Shown one piece after another: positions 26,827-35,563 of a stretch of DNA of 64,000 bases. The DNA comes from Acinetobacter sp. ANC 7912 (GTDB lineage Bacteria; Pseudomonadota; Gammaproteobacteria; Pseudomonadales; Moraxellaceae). Numbering within the stretch: position 1 is the first letter of the stretch; every line of letters starts with the position of its first letter. A program made the translations under genes and the position numbers. The notes below the pieces were generated by a model, which did no database searches, had not been told where the DNA came from, and worked only from the letters and a program-made list of their open reading frames with translations. The stretch lies in contig NZ_CP156795.1 of assembly GCF_039862785.1 (NCBI RefSeq), forward strand, positions 2,356,001 to 2,420,000, given 5' to 3'.

Positions 26827-28668
26827 TTACAAACCTGTTGTTTTTATTTTAAGGTGTTGGATTAACACCCCATCAATCGCTACAGAACCCAAGTTTACAG
26901 AATCACCTGTTGGGCTTTTAAACACGACTCCAGTGGAATTTATATCTTTTGCACGCAACAAATTCGTTCCTGGTATGCGCTCTACCGAACCAATCGAAAT
27001 ACTACTATGGGTTGCACTCCGCCCTTGATAATTAGCACTCAGATCTGTGTTGTGGTTTTTAATTGGCATTCCACACTGATAAACATTACATGTACTACCT
27101 TGTAATTCAGATGAACCTAAACCACCTCCATAATTCTGATAAATTTGGGTATAAATTTCTTTAATATCCGGGATACGGGTCACTTCTAAAATAATGTTAT
27201 TGCCTTCAGACCCCACAATAAATGGTTGATACATGTTACCCAATACCAAGTTAATATTTGGGCTATACAAATATAAACCTTCAACTGGATTAAATAGTGG
27301 TGCTACTGAATTATTTAACGCCGGTGTTGGCCCCACACCATCGGAATCATCATCACGTGCGGCTGTACTAATACGTATACCTTTGGCATTTAAGTCTGCA
27401 CTAGCATTTGTTAAATTTTCAGGGCGGTCATTGGTATTTAGACGAATTAAACTCGCCAAACCCAATGTTTCACTATAGTTTAAAATACTTGACGGTAAGG
27501 TTTGAAAGAGTCGAACTTGTGAACCATTTAGACTTAAACCATTGGCAATGAACTGTAAGCGCAAACGTTCGCTTTGATCCAGACCTCCAGTTGGTCCACC
27601 TGTAATTGGATCTACAGCATTATTCGTATTAAAACCACGCGCAAAAATATCAGCCCAGAAACCAAGTTTAATATTATTATCCGCTTCTGTAGGTGTGACT
27701 GACATCAAGGGTGCTTCAATCGCAATGTAGCCAACATCTTTTTCTGTAACGGTAAACTGTCTTACCTTTTCTGCTGTACCTGCATGAACTAACCATGGGT
27801 TATCTGCACTACCCCAATTAAAACCCTGGTTACTAAAACGGCTACTTAAATCATTATCACTTTTAGATAAGGCTAAACCGTAGATAAAAACATCTGCTTT
27901 AGTTTTACGTTGCTGCAATTGATTTACAGCCCAACTTGATGCAGTTGGGACAGCAACTAAGTTTGCTTCTCTAACTGGATCTTTGTAAGTTAATTGTGCT
28001 TGTCTAACTGCTTCATTTTCAATCCAGTTTTTAGTATCTGTAACTACTTTTGCGGTTGCATCAGCTACTACAGGTTTATCTTGTTTTATTTTAGCAATTG
28101 TCATCCGCTCTGTTTCAGCAGCGCCATATATGAGTACGCGTGCATTATAATAAACTTGATATGTATTAGTTGGTCTAGTTCTATCCCAATACTTATCAAT
28201 TTCTGCTTTTTCATAATTGGCATAATTACTGTTATAAAATTCAGTATATTTAGAGTTATATAAAGTCGTATCATTTTTTACTTCATTGTACTTACTTGTA
28301 TAAGCAAGGTCATTATTGGTGACTGCTGTTTGATATGCTGTTTGATAGTCTGATGTATACTTTTGCGCATAATAGCTATCATATAAAGATTGGTAGTTTT
28401 CCCCGGTAGGAACTAAACGAATAAACCCGGTGTCGTATTGTCCCGGGTCAACTAGACCACGCGCATAACTTGAACCTGCAGAAAGATCTTTTGATCCCTG
28501 AAATACCATTTTAAAGTTATCTAAAACAAGAGCTACACCCTCTCCTGTCGACTCAGACAAAGAAGTGTCCGACAACTCTTGTAATGCAAAAGTTGCTGGA
28601 CTCATGCATAGACTGACCAACATAGCCAAGTAACTCGCACGAAATGAATATGTCCGTTGTTGAATCAT
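26827..28668 (-). CDS. Large exported protein with Tyr-rich insert, DUF6160-like N-terminus (cluster gene 1)
   Basis: A 613-residue protein. A somewhat long signal peptide (ATG28668; hydrophobic 'YLAMLVSLCMSPATFA') is followed by 'LQELSDTSLSESTGEGV', the most divergent version of the cluster motif (GEG instead of GQ-G). About residues 65-200 form an unusual Tyr/Asn/Thr/Lys-rich helical-looking region with many regularly spaced YxxxY pairs. The rest is Asn/Ser/Gly-rich and beta-like. AAGAAGGA lies 8 bases before ATG28668; GTG28695 and ATG28677 are in frame but poorly spaced. It is the promoter-proximal gene of the four. No recognised domain beyond the N-terminal motif. Confidence 0.72.
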   Translation of the reverse strand: MIQQRTYSFRASYLAMLVSLCMSPATFALQELSDTSLSESTGEGVALVLDNFKMVFQGSKDLSAGSSYARGLVDPGQYDTGFIRLVPTGENYQSLYDSYYAQKYTSDYQTAYQTAVTNNDLAYTSKYNEVKNDTTLYNSKYTEFYNSNYANYEKAEIDKYWDRTRPTNTYQVYYNARVLIYGAAETERMTIAKIKQDKPVVADATAKVVTDTKNWIENEAVRQAQLTYKDPVREANLVAVPTASSWAVNQLQQRKTKADVFIYGLALSKSDNDLSSRFSNQGFNWGSADNPWLVHAGTAEKVRQFTVTEKDVGYIAIEAPLMSVTPTEADNNIKLGFWADIFARGFNTNNAVDPITGGPTGGLDQSERLRLQFIANGLSLNGSQVRLFQTLPSSILNYSETLGLASLIRLNTNDRPENLTNASADLNAKGIRISTAARDDDSDGVGPTPALNNSVAPLFNPVEGLYLYSPNINLVLGNMYQPFIVGSEGNNIILEVTRIPDIKEIYTQIYQNYGGGLGSSELQGSTCNVYQCGMPIKNHNTDLSANYQGRSATHSSISIGSVERIPGTNLLRAKDINSTGVVFKSPTGDSVNLGSVAIDGVLIQHLKIKTTGL

Positions 28669-28743
28669 GTCAAACATCCTTCTTATGCTAAGCACTACTT
28701 TTTTATCCTTAAGCTTCCCAGCCGAGTCAGTGCTTTTTTATAT

Positions 28744-28758
28744 GATGCTGTTAGCATC
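28744..28758. promoter_or_regulatory. Small palindrome upstream of the exported-protein cluster
   Basis: A perfect 6-bp inverted repeat, GATGCT GTT AGCATC, about 75 bases upstream of the first gene of the cluster and just before an AT-rich TATAAA stretch (minus strand). It could be an operator or a chance hairpin. Confidence 0.3.
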
Positions 28759-28852
28759 TTTTATAGATATATTTCTGTCATTATGCTTATTTTTATATCG
28801 AATTCCAAAATATCGTGACCAAAAAGCCAAAGTTTCCGATGAATGAAATTCT

Positions 28853-28884
28853 AAAAAAATAAACGGGACTTTAAGTCCCGTTTA
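28853..28884 (-). terminator. Terminator of dcd
   Basis: A near-perfect stem ATAAACGGGACT / AGTCCCGTTTAT, followed on the minus strand by TTTTTTTA, 19 bases beyond the dcd stop. Confidence 0.88.
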
Positions 28885-28902
28885 TTCAATGTATTAGCAA
28901 TA

Positions 28903-29472
28903 TTATGCTTTTGGCAAGGTCACACCTGTCTGGCCTTGGTATTTACCACCACGGTCTTTATAGGATGTTTCACAAATTTCATCAGATTCAAAGAACAGCA
29001 TTTGCGCTACACCTTCACCTGCATAAATCCGTGCCGGCAAGTTAGTCGTATTTGAGAATTCCAAAGTCACATGGCCTTCCCACTCAGGCTCTAGCGGCGT
29101 TACGTTAACGATGATCCCACAACGCGCATAGGTTGATTTACCCAGACAAACGGTCAGCACATTACGTGGAATGCGGAAGTATTCGACTGTACGCGCCAAG
29201 GCAAATGAGTTGGGTGGAATAATGCAAACGTCTGATTCAATATCGATAAAGCTTTTTTCATCAAAGTTTTTCGGATCGACAATAGCTGAATGCACGTTGG
29301 TAAATACCTTAAACTCGCGTGCGCAACGAACGTCATAGCCATAGCTCGAAACACCATAGGAAATGAGCTTTTGACCATTTTCATCAAAACGGACCTGGTT
29401 TTCTGCATACGGTTCGATCATGCCGTGTTTTTCGCTCATTTCGCGAATCCAGCGATCAGACTTAATTGCCAT
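28903..29472 (-). CDS. dcd: dCTP deaminase
   Basis: A 189-residue homotrimeric enzyme that deaminates dCTP to dUTP, the main route to dTTP in many gram-negatives. Family features: N-terminal '[12 protein letters not shown]', substrate-loop '[12 protein letters not shown]', catalytic region '[24 protein letters not shown]' (positions about 112-135, with the key Arg and Glu), and C-terminal '[18 protein letters not shown]'. ATG29472 is chosen over TTG29481 by family start. It is transcribed alone toward its own terminator. Confidence 0.96.
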   Translation of the reverse strand: MAIKSDRWIREMSEKHGMIEPYAENQVRFDENGQKLISYGVSSYGYDVRCAREFKVFTNVHSAIVDPKNFDEKSFIDIESDVCIIPPNSFALARTVEYFRIPRNVLTVCLGKSTYARCGIIVNVTPLEPEWEGHVTLEFSNTTNLPARIYAGEGVAQMLFFESDEICETSYKDRGGKYQGQTGVTLPKA

Positions 29473-29852
29473 TGATGTCAATCCAAAATATTAAAATCAG
29501 TAATTGCGACGTACTTTAACTGAATTTTACCTTAATGAAAATAAGCTGTTCCTTGATGCTGAAATTTCATTCAAATCTTTAAAACCTACTTCTTTATTGA
29601 AGCTTTTAATAAAAATTTTTGAGGCTAATTCTGACAAGAGATTCAAGATCGAACCTTACTTAATTCCTTCAACATATTGATAACGTAAATTTTTGAAAAA
29701 AATGCTATTAAAGGTATTCAGGCAAAATAATTGCTGATAGATTGTACCAGAACAACAATTGATCATTCACATTTTTAAACATCCAAACGGTTAACTACAT
29801 TGTTGTTTTAACAATATTTTCAAGAATTACAAAATAATATCAGGAGTCATAT
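29473..29852. other. Intergenic region between dcd and the TAXI operon, with inverted repeat
   Basis: 380 bases, very AT-rich, divergent promoter region. It has a 9-bp inverted repeat AACAACAAT (29751-29759) and ATTGTTGTT (29799-29807), the second arm followed by TTAACAAT. The repeat lies 45-100 bases upstream of the TAXI gene and could be an operator. AGGAG at 29842-29846 is the ribosome-binding site. No gene seen. Confidence 0.5.
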
Positions 29853-30857
29853 ATGAATAAATGGATCAAGCTTTCAATCATGAGTTTAGCGCTATCAGGC
29901 GTAGTTGCTTGCTCGAATGATAATGCACAAAATAAATCTAGCGATCAGGCTGCGTCCGGTGAAAGTGTAGCTGCAGATAAGCTGCAAACCCGCTTTGTGA
30001 ATATTGCCACAGGCGGTGCTTCAGGCCCTTATAATGTGATTGGTACAGGACTAGCAGAAATTTATAACAAAACCTACGGTGTGAGTTCCAAAACCCAGAC
30101 CACTGGGGCTTCTGTTGAGAACCTGAATTTATTGAAACAGAACAAGGTTGAAATGGCCTTCGTGATGAGTGACAGTCTGACTGAAGCGATTAATGGTAAA
30201 GGTAGTTTTAATTCTAAAATTGACAATGTGCAACAGATTGCCGCGCTTTATCCAAACTATGTACAAATCGTAACTTCAAAACGCTCTGGTATCAAAAATA
30301 TTGAAGACCTAAAAGGCAAGCGTATTGCGGTGGGTGCACAGAATTCCGGCGTAGAAGTGAATGCCCGTACCCTGCTGAATGGTTTTGGGATTACCTATAA
30401 TGATGTCAAAGTCGATTACCTCGGTTATGCCGAAGCTGCGGATGCCTTGAAAGGTGGCAAGCTAGATGCAGCCTTCCTGACCAGCGGTATTCCAAACTCT
30501 TCACTCATGGAATTACAACAAGGTTTTGACCTGCAACTGGTCAGCATCAATCCTGATAAAGTGAAAGCGATTGCCAAAGATCAGGCGTATTTCCTGCCAA
30601 TGACCATTCCAAAAGGTACCTATGGCAATGCTGAGGATATTCCTACAGCTGCGATCATGAATGCGCTGGTGGTTCGTTCTGATCTCTCTACAGATGATGT
30701 ATATAAGCTAACCAAAACGTTCTTCTCCAGCTTGGATCAACTCGCCAATTCACATCAGGCTGCTAAAGAAATCACATTAGAAGGTGCGCAAAAAGGTCTA
30801 GTTGCCCCACTGCATCCGGGCGCACAAAAATTCTATGATGAGAATAAAGCGAACTAA
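29853..30857 (+). CDS. TAXI-family TRAP transporter solute-binding lipoprotein
   Basis: A 334-residue substrate-binding protein. The signal MNKWIKLSIMSLALSGVVAC has a lipobox (VVAC). The mature protein has the TAXI signature: 'FVNIATGGASGPYNVIGTGLAE' near residue 48, 'TTGASVENLNLL', and 'GKRIAVGAQNSGVEVNARTLL' around residue 150. TAXI TRAP systems import organic acids such as glutamate or 2-oxoglutarate using an ion gradient; the ligand here cannot be stated. It is the first gene of a three-gene operon and overlaps the next gene by one base (TAATG). Confidence 0.93.
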   Translation: MNKWIKLSIMSLALSGVVACSNDNAQNKSSDQAASGESVAADKLQTRFVNIATGGASGPYNVIGTGLAEIYNKTYGVSSKTQTTGASVENLNLLKQNKVEMAFVMSDSLTEAINGKGSFNSKIDNVQQIAALYPNYVQIVTSKRSGIKNIEDLKGKRIAVGAQNSGVEVNARTLLNGFGITYNDVKVDYLGYAEAADALKGGKLDAAFLTSGIPNSSLMELQQGFDLQLVSINPDKVKAIAKDQAYFLPMTIPKGTYGNAEDIPTAAIMNALVVRSDLSTDDVYKLTKTFFSSLDQLANSHQAAKEITLEGAQKGLVAPLHPGAQKFYDENKAN

Positions 30858-31342
30858 TGAAATGGATACAAGGTGCAGCAATCGCTGCACTTTTTAGTTT
30901 AGCTGCCTTTTTTATTACCTGTTTTTGGGTGAGGTTTCCTTACATTTTGGTCGAAGTAAATGAACCAAATTTTCAATGCAAAATTGACCAGAATTTTTTT
31001 CAGCTCAGCTGGATGCATTCGGTAGAAAAAACGCAGTGGGAAGAACGTTATCTTCTAAACAATGACCATTTCATTCTGACAGATACCCAGTTTGTTTCGT
31101 TCGGTGCAGGAACACCAGATCAAGGTACCGTGGCCCGACAAGGTGATGGCAACATCCAGATGCAAATCAACCGGAAAATGAAAGAGCTTAACTGGGTCAT
31201 TTCACACAGAATGCAGGGAAAAATTAAAGTGGATGCTCAGACCTGGAATATCTATCAGGACTTCCCCGACTACAGCACGGTACAGATCTCTATAAAAAAA
31301 GACAGCCTATGGAAAAAAAGAGGTTTAAATGATTGCCTATGA
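30857..31342 (+). CDS. DUF1850 protein, accessory to TAXI-TRAP transporter
   Basis: A 161-residue protein with an N-terminal hydrophobic helix (about residues 5-30) and a mature part carrying the DUF1850 pattern 'FQLSWMHSVEKTQWEERYLL' (about residues 48-67). DUF1850 genes are typically found beside TAXI-type TRAP genes, and the role is unknown; a periplasmic or membrane accessory is inferred. Its start overlaps the SBP stop by one base, and its TGA overlaps the ATG of the permease (ATGA), so translation of all three is coupled. Confidence 0.85.
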   Translation: MKWIQGAAIAALFSLAAFFITCFWVRFPYILVEVNEPNFQCKIDQNFFQLSWMHSVEKTQWEERYLLNNDHFILTDTQFVSFGAGTPDQGTVARQGDGNIQMQINRKMKELNWVISHRMQGKIKVDAQTWNIYQDFPDYSTVQISIKKDSLWKKRGLNDCL

Positions 31343-33351
31343 ATCTACAAGAAATAAGAAATGTGACCGAAGCGCTGGATGATCAACAGCAACAAGAATT
31401 ATTAGAAAAATTTGACCGCGAATCTGTCACTCGCAACCCGATTAACAAATCGGTTCGCTGGTTTATTGCTGCCTTGGCAATATCCTATTCGTTATTTCAT
31501 CTTTATATTACTTTTAATCCCTTACCCGAATTGATTCAACGTGCAGCGCACGTATCGATCGGTCTGGCGCTGATTTTCTTGTTGTATCCAGCACGTCAGG
31601 CCAGCAGTCGGCAAAAGGTCGCGTGGACGGACTGGATTTGGGTGATTGCCTCTTTCGCTTCTTTCTTTTATCTATTTAAAGAATACCAAGCCATTATGAC
31701 CACCCGGGGAGGCATTCCTAATACGCTGGATATTGTCTTCTCAATTATGACGGTAGTATTGGTGGTCGAGGCTGCTCGACGGGTGATGGGCTGGATGTTG
31801 CCGATCCTGGGACTGATTTTCTTAAGCTATCCGTTTATCAGTCATTTTGACTGGATGCCGGATCGCTTGCTGACCCGACCCTATACATTCAGTGACATCT
31901 TTGGGCAAATGTATCTGAAAACTGAAGGTTTATATTCTTCAGCCATTGGGGCATCAGTGACCTTTATTTTCCTGTTTATTCTGTTTGGTGCCTTTCTGGC
32001 TAAATCAGGAATGGGAAAATTATTTAATGATCTCGCCATGGCACTTGCCGGGCATAAGCAAGGTGGCCCTGCCAAAGTTGCGGTGATTTCCAGCGGTTTT
32101 ATGGGCAGTATTAATGGGACAGCGGTTGCCAATGTGGTAGGAACCGGTTCATTTACCATTCCTTTAATGAAGAAAATTGGCTATCACAAAAACTTTGCCG
32201 GTGCTGTTGAAGCCAGTGCTTCTGTGGGTGGACAGATCTTGCCGCCGGTAATGGGTGCCAGTGCCTTCATCATGGCAGAAACTACGGGTGTGAGTTATGG
32301 CACCATTGCCTTAGCCGCGGTATTACCTGCCCTGCTGTATTACCTCGGTGTGATGGCACAAGTCCATTTCAGAGCCGGCCGGGATAACCTGAAAGGTGTG
32401 CCCAAAGCTGACTTGCCAAGAGTGAAAGAAGTCCTGAAAGAACGAGGACATTTATTATTTCCGATCGTTGCTTTGGTATTCTTTTTATTCCAGTCGATTC
32501 CAGTGAGTTATGCCGCTGTTTATACGATTTTATTGACCATTGTGGTCGCAGCATTCAAGAAATCCACCCGGATGGGGCCTAAGGAAATTCTAGAAGCTTT
32601 AGCAGATGGTGCCAAACAATCACTTTCAGTGATGGCCGCCTGTGCGGTGGTGGGGATTATTATTGGTGTGGTGAGCTTAACCAGTTTTGGCTCGGTAATG
32701 ACCTCTTCAATCATGAGCATCGGTGCGGGCAGTCTGTTCCTGACCTTGTTCTTTACCATGATTGCATCAATGATTTTGGGTATGGGCTTGCCATCGATTC
32801 CGGCCTATATCATTACCGCGACTATGGCAGCGCCTGCTTTAGCCAACTTCGATATTCCAATCTTAGTCGCACATATGTTTGTGTTCTATTTTGGCTTGTT
32901 TGCCAATATTACCCCACCCGTTGCCTTGGCCGCCTTCGCCGGGGCCGGAATTGCCGGTGGTGATCCAATGCGTACGGGGTTTCTGGCCCTACGCTTGTCA
33001 CTGGCTGGTTTTATTGTGCCATTCCTGTTCGTCTATAACCCGGCGATGCTGATGATTGATACGACAGATATTGCCGTGAATGCCAAAGAATTTGCCTTAC
33101 CAGCATGGAATGTCATTTTAAGTATTACTGTAACATCCATTGTCGGCATTCTGGCACTGGGGGCCGCAGTCGAAGGGTATTTTAAAGCTAGCATGAACTG
33201 GTTCTGGCGCATTTTTCTCGGCGTAGGCGCACTCATGATGATTGTGCCAGAAACCATGACCGATATTATCGGCACCATCATGGTGATTATTGCGATTGGA
33301 TTTAATGTTATTCAGTCCAGAAAACATAACCAGATTTCTACGACCTCATAA
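31339..33351 (+). CDS. TRAP transporter fused permease (DctQM-type, TAXI class)
   Basis: A 670-residue integral membrane protein combining the small (DctQ) and large (DctM) TRAP permease subunits, as in TAXI systems. About 15 or more hydrophobic segments are visible. The fused DctM-like part includes 'GGPAKVAVISSGFMGSINGTAVANV' (about residues 238-262), 'GAVEASASVGGQILPPVMGASAF' and a C-terminal repeat 'GMGLPSIPAYIITA' and 'NITPPVALAAFAGAGIAGG', the Na+-site loops of the family. ATG31339 overlaps the DUF1850 stop; TTG31333 is not preferred. A strong terminator shared with apbC follows. Confidence 0.94.
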   Translation: MNLQEIRNVTEALDDQQQQELLEKFDRESVTRNPINKSVRWFIAALAISYSLFHLYITFNPLPELIQRAAHVSIGLALIFLLYPARQASSRQKVAWTDWIWVIASFASFFYLFKEYQAIMTTRGGIPNTLDIVFSIMTVVLVVEAARRVMGWMLPILGLIFLSYPFISHFDWMPDRLLTRPYTFSDIFGQMYLKTEGLYSSAIGASVTFIFLFILFGAFLAKSGMGKLFNDLAMALAGHKQGGPAKVAVISSGFMGSINGTAVANVVGTGSFTIPLMKKIGYHKNFAGAVEASASVGGQILPPVMGASAFIMAETTGVSYGTIALAAVLPALLYYLGVMAQVHFRAGRDNLKGVPKADLPRVKEVLKERGHLLFPIVALVFFLFQSIPVSYAAVYTILLTIVVAAFKKSTRMGPKEILEALADGAKQSLSVMAACAVVGIIIGVVSLTSFGSVMTSSIMSIGAGSLFLTLFFTMIASMILGMGLPSIPAYIITATMAAPALANFDIPILVAHMFVFYFGLFANITPPVALAAFAGAGIAGGDPMRTGFLALRLSLAGFIVPFLFVYNPAMLMIDTTDIAVNAKEFALPAWNVILSITVTSIVGILALGAAVEGYFKASMNWFWRIFLGVGALMMIVPETMTDIIGTIMVIIAIGFNVIQSRKHNQISTTS

Positions 33352-33380
33352 TAAAAAAGAGAGCCTCGGCTCTCTTTTTT
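33352..33380. terminator. Bidirectional terminator between the TRAP operon and apbC
   Basis: A long perfect stem AAAAAAGAGAGCC / GGCTCTCTTTTTT with a two-base TC centre between convergent genes. Confidence 0.9.
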
Positions 33381-33399
33381 ATTTCTCGGATTTTACTGA

Positions 33400-34659
33400 T
33401 TAGAAAATACGAGTTTTATCTTTTTCTGCTTTTGGTAATTTTGCTGCAATTTTTTCTGCAATTTCCATATAACTATCTGATGCTTCATCACCTGCGATGA
33501 CTGACGGCGTACCTTTGTCAGCATTTTGACGGATGGTTGCGTTCAATGGCAAACGGCCGAGTAATGGAATATGGTACTGCTCTGCCAGTTGATCACCACC
33601 GCCTGTACCAAAGATCTGTTCTTCATGACCACAGTTCGAACAGATATGGGTCGACATATTTTCAATCACGCCCAAGACTGGAATCTGCACACGGTTAAAT
33701 AGCTCAATACCTTTGGTTGCATCTAGCAGCGCCACGTTCTGTGGAGTCGTCACAATCACGGCACCAGTCACCGGAATTCGCTGTGCAAGCGTCAGCTGGA
33801 TATCACCTGTACCTGGTGGCATATCGATCATCAACACATCCAGATCTGGCCAAAGGGTCTGGTTAAACAGCTGCATCAAGGCACCTGTTGCCTTAGGCCC
33901 GCGCCAAGCCACAGGCGTATTATTGTCACCCGTTAAATGACCAATAGAGAGTACCGCCATGCCATAAGCATCCAGTGGAACAAACTGCTCAGCTTCGATC
34001 ATTGGGGTTTTGCCTGCATTACCCAGCATGGTTGGAATACTTGGACCGTAAATATCCGCATCCAGCACACCGACACGCAAGCCTAATTTTTTCAGTGCCA
34101 AGGCCAGATTCACAGTTGTGGTTGATTTGCCCACACCACCCTTGCCGGAAGACACTAGAATCACATTCTGGATACGCGGGTGTTTTGGCACGTCACGCTG
34201 TTGTGGCGCAGCTTTCTGGATTGGCGGATTATTTGGATCAGCTTCTGCAGCTTGAGCGGTATTGCCTGAAGCATCGACCACTGGCGGAAGATTAGATTTT
34301 GGTGCAGCATTTTCTGGCTGGCTGGAACAGCTTTCACCTTCAGCATGATGATGGCCACAACCACCTGCTTTATGACCGGTTTTCTGCTGGATCACATGCA
34401 TATTCAGTTCTTTAATACCGCATTTTTCCAAAGCATCCGCAAGTTCATCGTGAATCTGTTGTAGCTGTTCTTTTTCTTCTTGATAGGTATTGATAGTGAT
34501 TTGGAGAATCTCGCCCTGTACATTGACCTGAGTAATGCGGTCTTTCAAAGCATTGTTGGAATTTGGCAAGGTGTAGTTTTGCAGTACGTTCTGCACAGCT
34601 TCTTCGTTCACCTCCTTGGAAGGCGAAAAAACCGATTTAAGCGAAGAAAGCCACGACAT
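33400..34659 (-). CDS. apbC: Mrp/NBP35 family iron-sulfur carrier ATPase ApbC
   Basis: A 419-residue P-loop ATPase that carries and transfers [4Fe-4S] clusters. A MIP18-like N-terminal domain (about 15-90) is followed by a low-complexity His/Cys/Pro linker with 'GGCGHHHAEGESCSS' and then the ATPase. Visible motifs are the deviant Walker A 'SSGKGGVGKSTTT' (about 168-180), 'DADIYGPSIP', 'MIDMPPGTGD' and the cluster-binding CxxC 'HICSNCGH' (about 340). The metal-rich linker is longer than in enteric Mrp and may bind metal; that is inference. It is separate from metG here, whereas mrp and metG are neighbours in opposite directions in many gammaproteobacteria; only one gene lies between. Confidence 0.92.
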   Translation of the reverse strand: MSWLSSLKSVFSPSKEVNEEAVQNVLQNYTLPNSNNALKDRITQVNVQGEILQITINTYQEEKEQLQQIHDELADALEKCGIKELNMHVIQQKTGHKAGGCGHHHAEGESCSSQPENAAPKSNLPPVVDASGNTAQAAEADPNNPPIQKAAPQQRDVPKHPRIQNVILVSSGKGGVGKSTTTVNLALALKKLGLRVGVLDADIYGPSIPTMLGNAGKTPMIEAEQFVPLDAYGMAVLSIGHLTGDNNTPVAWRGPKATGALMQLFNQTLWPDLDVLMIDMPPGTGDIQLTLAQRIPVTGAVIVTTPQNVALLDATKGIELFNRVQIPVLGVIENMSTHICSNCGHEEQIFGTGGGDQLAEQYHIPLLGRLPLNATIRQNADKGTPSVIAGDEASDSYMEIAEKIAAKLPKAEKDKTRIF

Positions 34660-34871
34660 AGGTTACTCCAAAAATATAGATAGACATCTGAATAGCTTAG
34701 TTTAACGGTGTTTTAGCTTCAGGTTAAGCATTCCGTTTCAGAAGTTATCCCAATATCTATTATTTCCAAGTAATTTAGTTGGTTTTAAAGTATTTCTTAG
34801 AATAAATTTAATTCAATATCCAAAGTCAAATAATGAATTTCAGGATTTTTATAATAAAAAATTTAAGTTTC

Positions 34872-34911
34872 GCTTGGGCGACAGCTACATATTCATAAAG
34901 CGCCCCCAAGC
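34872..34911 (-). terminator. Possible terminator of the hydrophilic protein gene
   Basis: On the minus strand GCTTGGGGGCG can pair with CGCCCAAGC (two-base bulge, 20-base loop), followed after eight bases by an AAATTTTTTATT tract. Tentative because the T run is offset. Confidence 0.4.
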
Positions 34912-34942
34912 TCAGGATCATTGTTATTTTTTAAAAGAAGAT

Positions 34943-35563
34943 CTATTTGGATTGATCAGCCGAATTCTGATCACTTTTGGACTTGGCATCTTGTTGCTGA
35001 TTGCTGCCTTCTGCATCATCTGATTTGGACTGCTGTTCTTTCTTCATCTTGTTCAGGGTATCCGTCGCCATCTGTTTCAATTCGCTGAGCTTGGTGGTTG
35101 CTTCATGAACCAGATCGGTAATCTTCTGTTTGGTATCTTCCAGTCTATGGATGGCTTCATCTTTAAGATAAGTCATACGATCCTGTTGATCCTGACCATT
35201 GGCATGTTGCTGTTCTGCTTTGCTATTTAATCTTTGCGCTGACTGTTTTGAATCATTGGCTTCGCCGTTCTGCTTGGCTTCAGGTTTACCATTTTTCAGC
35301 TCATTCAGAATCTTTTCACCTTTTTGTAAAAGCTCTTCACCAATCGCAATGGCTTTGGCTTTCAAGTCATCCATCTTGGTGGTTTCAGTTTTTTCATCGG
35401 TATGATGTTTCTGAGTATTTAATACTTCCTGATGCTCTTGATTATGCTGTTTATCGATTTCATTTTGCTTGAGTTCTTTTTCCATCTGATCATTCGCTGC
35501 ATGAGCGTGTTGTGGTTTGTCCTGATTCTGCTTTGAAGTACTGTTCTGGTTTTGTTGAGTCAT
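34943..35563 (-). CDS. Hydrophilic Gln/Lys/Asp-rich helical protein
   Basis: A 206-residue protein of very high polarity: Gln, Lys, Asp, Asn, Glu and Ser make up most residues, with almost no aromatic residues, no signal peptide and no membrane segment. Residues about 70-115 and 130-180 look amphipathic, with heptad-like Leu/Ile/Met positions ('KAIAIGEELLQKGEKILNEL', 'HEATTKLSELKQMATDTLNK'). The make-up resembles desiccation/LEA-type or stress helical proteins, but I cannot name a family. AGGAGG, seven bases before ATG35563, is an unusually strong ribosome-binding site, suggesting abundant translation. An in-frame ATG at 35584 is upstream of that site and rejected. Confidence 0.7.
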   Translation of the reverse strand: MTQQNQNSTSKQNQDKPQHAHAANDQMEKELKQNEIDKQHNQEHQEVLNTQKHHTDEKTETTKMDDLKAKAIAIGEELLQKGEKILNELKNGKPEAKQNGEANDSKQSAQRLNSKAEQQHANGQDQQDRMTYLKDEAIHRLEDTKQKITDLVHEATTKLSELKQMATDTLNKMKKEQQSKSDDAEGSNQQQDAKSKSDQNSADQSK

